Of a DNA stretch of 64,000 bases, positions 61,219-64,000 are shown piece by piece (the first letter of the stretch is position 1; each line of letters starts with the position of its first letter). The stretch is from contig NZ_JACFYZ010000002.1 in the NCBI RefSeq assembly GCF_015712065.1, forward strand, positions 558,001 to 622,000, in the 5' to 3' direction. The notes under the pieces are model-generated. The model was given only the letters and a program-made list of their open reading frames with translations. It searched no databases and had not been told where the DNA came from. This DNA is from Ectopseudomonas chengduensis (GTDB lineage Bacteria > Pseudomonadota > Gammaproteobacteria > Pseudomonadales > Pseudomonadaceae). The position numbers and the translations under genes were made by a program.

Positions 61219-62286
61219 ATGTCCAATCGCCCCTATCGTGTCGCCCTCAACGGTTATGGCCGCATCGGCCGTTGTGTGCTGCGCGCACTGCACGAGCGTG
61301 GCAATTCAGCGAGCCTGGAAATCGTCGCGCTGAACGACCTGGCCGATCAGGCCAGCATCGAATACCTGACCCGCTTCGACTCCACCCACGGGCGCTTTCC
61401 CGGCGAGGTGAAGGTCGATGGCGACTGCCTGCACATCAACGGCGACTGCGTGAAGGTGCTGCGCCAGAGCGAACCCGAGGCCATCGACTGGGCGGCGCTG
61501 GATATCGATCTGCTGCTGGAATGCTCCGGGCAATACACCACGCGTGCCGATGCCAAGCGTTTTCTCGATGCCGGCGCGCCGCGGGTACTGCTGTCACAGC
61601 CGATGGCGAGCGAGGCGGATATCGACGCCACCGTGGTCTACGGGGTCAATCAGCAGTGCCTGAGCGGTGCCGAGCGTCTGGTGTCGAATGCGTCCTGTAC
61701 CACCAACTGCGGCGTGCCGCTGTTGAAACTTCTCGATGAGGTGGTGGGTCTGGAGTACGTCTCCATTACCACCATCCATTCGGCGATGAACGACCAACCA
61801 GTGATCGATGCCTATCACCACGAAGACCTGCGCCGCACGCGCTCGGCCTTCCAATCGGTAATTCCGGTGTCCACCGGTCTGGCCCGGGGTATCGAGCGTC
61901 TGCTGCCGGAGCTTGCCGGGCGTATCCAGGCCAAGGCCATCCGCGTGCCGACGGTCAACGTCTCCTGCCTGGACATCACCCTGCAGACTGCGCGCGACAC
62001 CTCCGCAGAAGAGATCAACCGCGTGCTGCGTCAGGCGGCGGAAAGTGGCCCGCTCAAGGGACTGCTGGCCTACACCGAGCTGCCGCACGCCAGCTGCGAC
62101 TTCAACCACGACCCGCACTCGGCCATCGTCGACGGCAGCCAGACCCGCGTGTCCGGCCCGCGCCTGGTCAACCTGCTGGCCTGGTTCGACAACGAGTGGG
62201 GCTTCGCCAACCGTATGCTCGATGTCGCCGAACATTTTCTCGCTGTATCCACTTCCTCCGTACAACCAGCCTTTGTGAAGGACTGA
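61219..62286 (+). CDS. epd: D-erythrose-4-phosphate dehydrogenase Epd
   Basis: The 355-residue GAPDH-like protein oxidises erythrose 4-phosphate to 4-phosphoerythronate for pyridoxal phosphate synthesis. It has the NAD-binding RVALNGYGRIGRCVLRAL, the catalytic Cys160 in SNASCTTNC and WFDNEWGFANRMLD. The Epd-specific features, including the replaced residues around TTIHSAMNDQPVIDAYH, favour it over a glycolytic GAPDH; linkage to tkt and pgk also does. ATG 61219 is family-consistent; an in-frame ATG at 61165 runs through the repeat. Confidence 0.94.
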   Translation: MSNRPYRVALNGYGRIGRCVLRALHERGNSASLEIVALNDLADQASIEYLTRFDSTHGRFPGEVKVDGDCLHINGDCVKVLRQSEPEAIDWAALDIDLLLECSGQYTTRADAKRFLDAGAPRVLLSQPMASEADIDATVVYGVNQQCLSGAERLVSNASCTTNCGVPLLKLLDEVVGLEYVSITTIHSAMNDQPVIDAYHHEDLRRTRSAFQSVIPVSTGLARGIERLLPELAGRIQAKAIRVPTVNVSCLDITLQTARDTSAEEINRVLRQAAESGPLKGLLAYTELPHASCDFNHDPHSAIVDGSQTRVSGPRLVNLLAWFDNEWGFANRMLDVAEHFLAVSTSSVQPAFVKD

Positions 62287-62289
62287 TCC

Positions 62290-63450
62290 ATGACCGTTCT
62301 GAAGATGACCGACCTCGACCTCGCTGGTAAGCGCGTGTTGATCCGCGAAGACCTCAACGTCCCGGTGAAGGACGGTGTGGTCAAGAGCGACGCGCGTATC
62401 CTCGCCTCCTTGCCGACCATCAAGCTGGCGCTGGAAAAGGGCGCTGCCGTACTGGTCTGCTCGCACCTGGGCCGTCCGGAAGAGGGCGTGTACAGCGAGG
62501 AAGACAGCCTGGCGCCGGTCGCCGCCTACCTGAGCAAGGCGCTCGGTCGCGACGTGCCGCTGGTCAAGGACTACCTCGGCGGTGTCGAGGTCAAGGCCGG
62601 TGAGCTGGTGCTGCTGGAGAACGTGCGCTTCAACAAGGGCGAGAAGAAGAACACCGATGAGCTGGCCCAGCAGTACGCCGCCCTGTGCGACGTATTCGTG
62701 ATGGACGCCTTCGGTACCGCCCACCGCGCTCAGGGTTCGACCCACGGTGTGGCCAAGTTCGCCAAGGTCGCCTGCGCCGGCCCGCTGCTGGCTGCCGAGC
62801 TGGAAGCCCTGGGCAAGGCCCTGGACAAGCCGGCGCGGCCGATGCTGGCCATCGTCGCCGGCTCCAAGGTGTCGACCAAGCTCGACGTGCTCAACTCCCT
62901 GGCCGATATCTGCGACTCGCTGATCGTCGGCGGCGGCATCGCCAACACCTTCCTCGCCGCAGCCGGCCTGCCGGTGGGCAAGTCGCTGTACGAGGCCGAT
63001 CTGGTCGACACCGCCAAGGCCATCGCGGCCAAGGTCAGCGTACCGCTGCCGGTGGACGTGGTGGTGGCCAAGGAATTCGCCGAATCGGCCTCCGCCACCG
63101 TCAAGGCGGTCAAGGACGTGGCTGAAGACGACATGATCCTCGACATCGGCCCGCAGACTGCGGCGATGTTCGCCGAGATGCTCAAGGCTTCGCAGACCAT
63201 CCTGTGGAACGGCCCGGTCGGTGTGTTCGAGTTCGACCAGTTCGGCAACGGCACCAAGGCCCTGGCCCTGGCCATCGCTGAAAGCCCGGCGTTCTCCATT
63301 GCTGGCGGTGGCGACACCCTGGCGGCCATCGACAAATACGGCGTGGCCGAGAAGATTTCTTACATTTCCACCGGTGGCGGCGCTTTCCTCGAGTTCGTCG
63401 AAGGCAAGGTGCTGCCGGCCGTGGAAGTGCTGGAGCAACGCGCGCAATAA
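62290..63450 (+). CDS. pgk: Phosphoglycerate kinase Pgk
   Basis: The 386-residue kinase makes 3-phosphoglycerate and ATP. It has the N-terminal [13 protein letters not shown], the [10 protein letters not shown] arginine loop, [14 protein letters not shown] and the [13 protein letters not shown] loop near the C terminus. It starts three bases after the epd stop with AAGGA in the end of epd, so both are co-translated. An imperfect hairpin (63461-63483) follows without a T-run. Confidence 0.97.
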   Translation: MTVLKMTDLDLAGKRVLIREDLNVPVKDGVVKSDARILASLPTIKLALEKGAAVLVCSHLGRPEEGVYSEEDSLAPVAAYLSKALGRDVPLVKDYLGGVEVKAGELVLLENVRFNKGEKKNTDELAQQYAALCDVFVMDAFGTAHRAQGSTHGVAKFAKVACAGPLLAAELEALGKALDKPARPMLAIVAGSKVSTKLDVLNSLADICDSLIVGGGIANTFLAAAGLPVGKSLYEADLVDTAKAIAAKVSVPLPVDVVVAKEFAESASATVKAVKDVAEDDMILDIGPQTAAMFAEMLKASQTILWNGPVGVFEFDQFGNGTKALALAIAESPAFSIAGGGDTLAAIDKYGVAEKISYISTGGGAFLEFVEGKVLPAVEVLEQRAQ

Positions 63451-63553
63451 ACACCGACTAGGGTGAGGGAGAGTCCTTCACCCGCCGCGGATTAAACCCT
63501 GACGTGAACGGATGGTCTGTAGAAAACCGGATCATCGAACAAGGAGTCATGTC

Positions 63554-63739
63554 ATGGACAAGTTAGCCGCATTGAGCGTGATTGGTATGTTGCTGGCCGG
63601 TTGTGCCGGCGCAGGAAGGGAGTCGGCCTGCGAGGTATTCAGCCCTGCGCAGATCGAAACCCCGACCACTCAGGATGATCAGCGTGTCGAGGAAAGTACT
63701 GGCCAGCCTACTGGCCCGGCGCCGGAACAGCGTTGCTGA
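63554..63739 (+). CDS. Small lipoprotein (61 residues)
   Basis: The 61-residue product has a lipoprotein signal with LLAGC lipobox (Cys17) and a short Pro/Thr/Gln/Glu-rich mature part with Cys26 and a C-terminal Cys61. AAGGAG at 63541 is well placed for ATG 63554; a nearer out-of-frame ATG at 63549 is not used. It lies between pgk and another lipoprotein gene, as small hypothetical genes do after pgk in PAO1. The function is unknown. Confidence 0.78.
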   Translation: MDKLAALSVIGMLLAGCAGAGRESACEVFSPAQIETPTTQDDQRVEESTGQPTGPAPEQRC

Positions 63740-63752
63740 CGAGGAGAGGTAA

Positions 63753-64000
63753 TTGAGCGGGATCAAATTGACGGGGCTCGCTGCCATTGCCCTGGTGCTG
63801 GCAGCCTGCAGTAGCCAGCCGGCCGCGCCGGATCAGTGGAATCGCTGGGTATGCGACAGCCAGACCGAAGTGCTGTGGCGCTTTGCCAACGGCAGCGTCG
63901 ACCAGGTGGATGTGCGCCTGGGCGGTGACGACATCGTCTATCGTCTGACTCAGGAGCCGGCAGGATCTGGCGCGCTGTACAGCGACGGGCGTCTGTCCTT
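63753..64000 (+). CDS. MliC-family C-type lysozyme inhibitor lipoprotein (truncated by right edge)
   Basis: The frame begins with TTG at 63753 behind GAGGAGAGG and stays open to the window end. It encodes a lipoprotein signal (LAAC, Cys19), then WNRWVCDSQTEVLWRFANGSVDQVDVRLGGD and GSGALYSDGRLS. The early Trp-x-Cys, the beta-strand pattern and the SGALYSDG segment fit the MliC/PliC family, which inhibits host lysozyme at the outer membrane or in the periplasm. The signature lysozyme-binding loop is only partly within the window. No ATG is available at a sensible place, so TTG is the likely start. Confidence 0.75.
   Translation, partial: MSGIKLTGLAAIALVLAACSSQPAAPDQWNRWVCDSQTEVLWRFANGSVDQVDVRLGGDDIVYRLTQEPAGSGALYSDGRLS

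Noticed and set aside
63461..63483. Terminator after pgk
   Set aside because: Imperfect hairpin with a bulge and no T-run; kept only as a remark.

Overview
The window is chromosomal DNA from a GC-rich gammaproteobacterium, almost certainly a Pseudomonas, and by overall impression close to the P. mendocina/oleovorans/alcaliphila group. Supporting this are long stretches of gene order that I recognise from P. aeruginosa PAO1 (pyrC'-pyrB-pyrR-ruvX-yqgE-tonB3-gshB-pilGHIJK-chpABC; rsmE-bioA; sahH-metF; the reductive pyrimidine-degradation locus; metK-tkt-epd-pgk), the FabY ketosynthase, and Pseudomonas-type REP sequences. The species placement is inference. I see no rRNA, tRNA, CRISPR array, insertion sequence, integrase or prophage, so this is mostly conserved core genome.

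Layout: 1-3190 carries, on the minus strand, a LysR regulator, fdhD and the N-terminal part of a FdhF/YdeP-type molybdopterin oxidoreductase that runs off the left edge. 3310-6011 holds kbp, yrfG, nudE and cysQ. 6079-7986 is fabY. 8291-14180 (minus) is the pyrimidine block pyrC'/pyrB/pyrR with ruvX, yqgE, a tonB3-like gene and gshB. 14422-27641 (plus) is the complete Pil-Chp chemosensory operon for type IV pili, pilG to chpC, including the 2,423-residue hybrid kinase ChpA. 27722-31669 (minus) has an alanine/sodium symporter, rsmE and bioA. 31927-33108 (plus) has cytochrome b561 and YceI. 33240-39920 (minus) has an RhlE-type helicase, an orphan periplasmic binding protein, ppnN, metF and sahH; sahH is preceded by a clear SAH riboswitch and promoter.

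40167-48563 is a pyrimidine-catabolism cluster: a RutR-like TetR regulator, preA, preT and dihydropyrimidinase on the minus strand, and an NCS1 nucleobase transporter and N-carbamoyl-beta-alanine amidohydrolase on the plus strand. Together they import uracil or thymine, reduce it, open the ring and hydrolyse the ureido acid. The 576-bp divergent region between them contains a near-consensus RutR-type operator, a second palindrome and a possible sigma-54 promoter. 48661-54498 is a looser set: MAPEG protein, a PilJ-domain chemoreceptor with a nitrate P-box-like motif, a cytochrome c'-like lipoprotein, a DUF1090 protein, LigB and an unrecognised lipoprotein. 54577-57723 (minus) is metK, an ArsR-methyltransferase fusion abutting it, and a LysR gene. 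57834-63450 (plus) is a TDT-family exporter and the central-carbon genes tkt, epd and pgk. The right edge has a small lipoprotein and a truncated MliC-like lysozyme-inhibitor lipoprotein.

The most interesting signals are regulatory rather than new enzymes. Two different SAH-responsive devices (a riboswitch on sahH-metF and a probable SahR-like repressor on metK) seem to govern the two halves of the methyl cycle. A RutR-type site sits in the pyrimidine locus. Two genes take their stop codon from a REP element. A family of CGTAGGG...CCCTACG inverted repeats is scattered between genes. I did not find a convincing wholly new multi-gene system.
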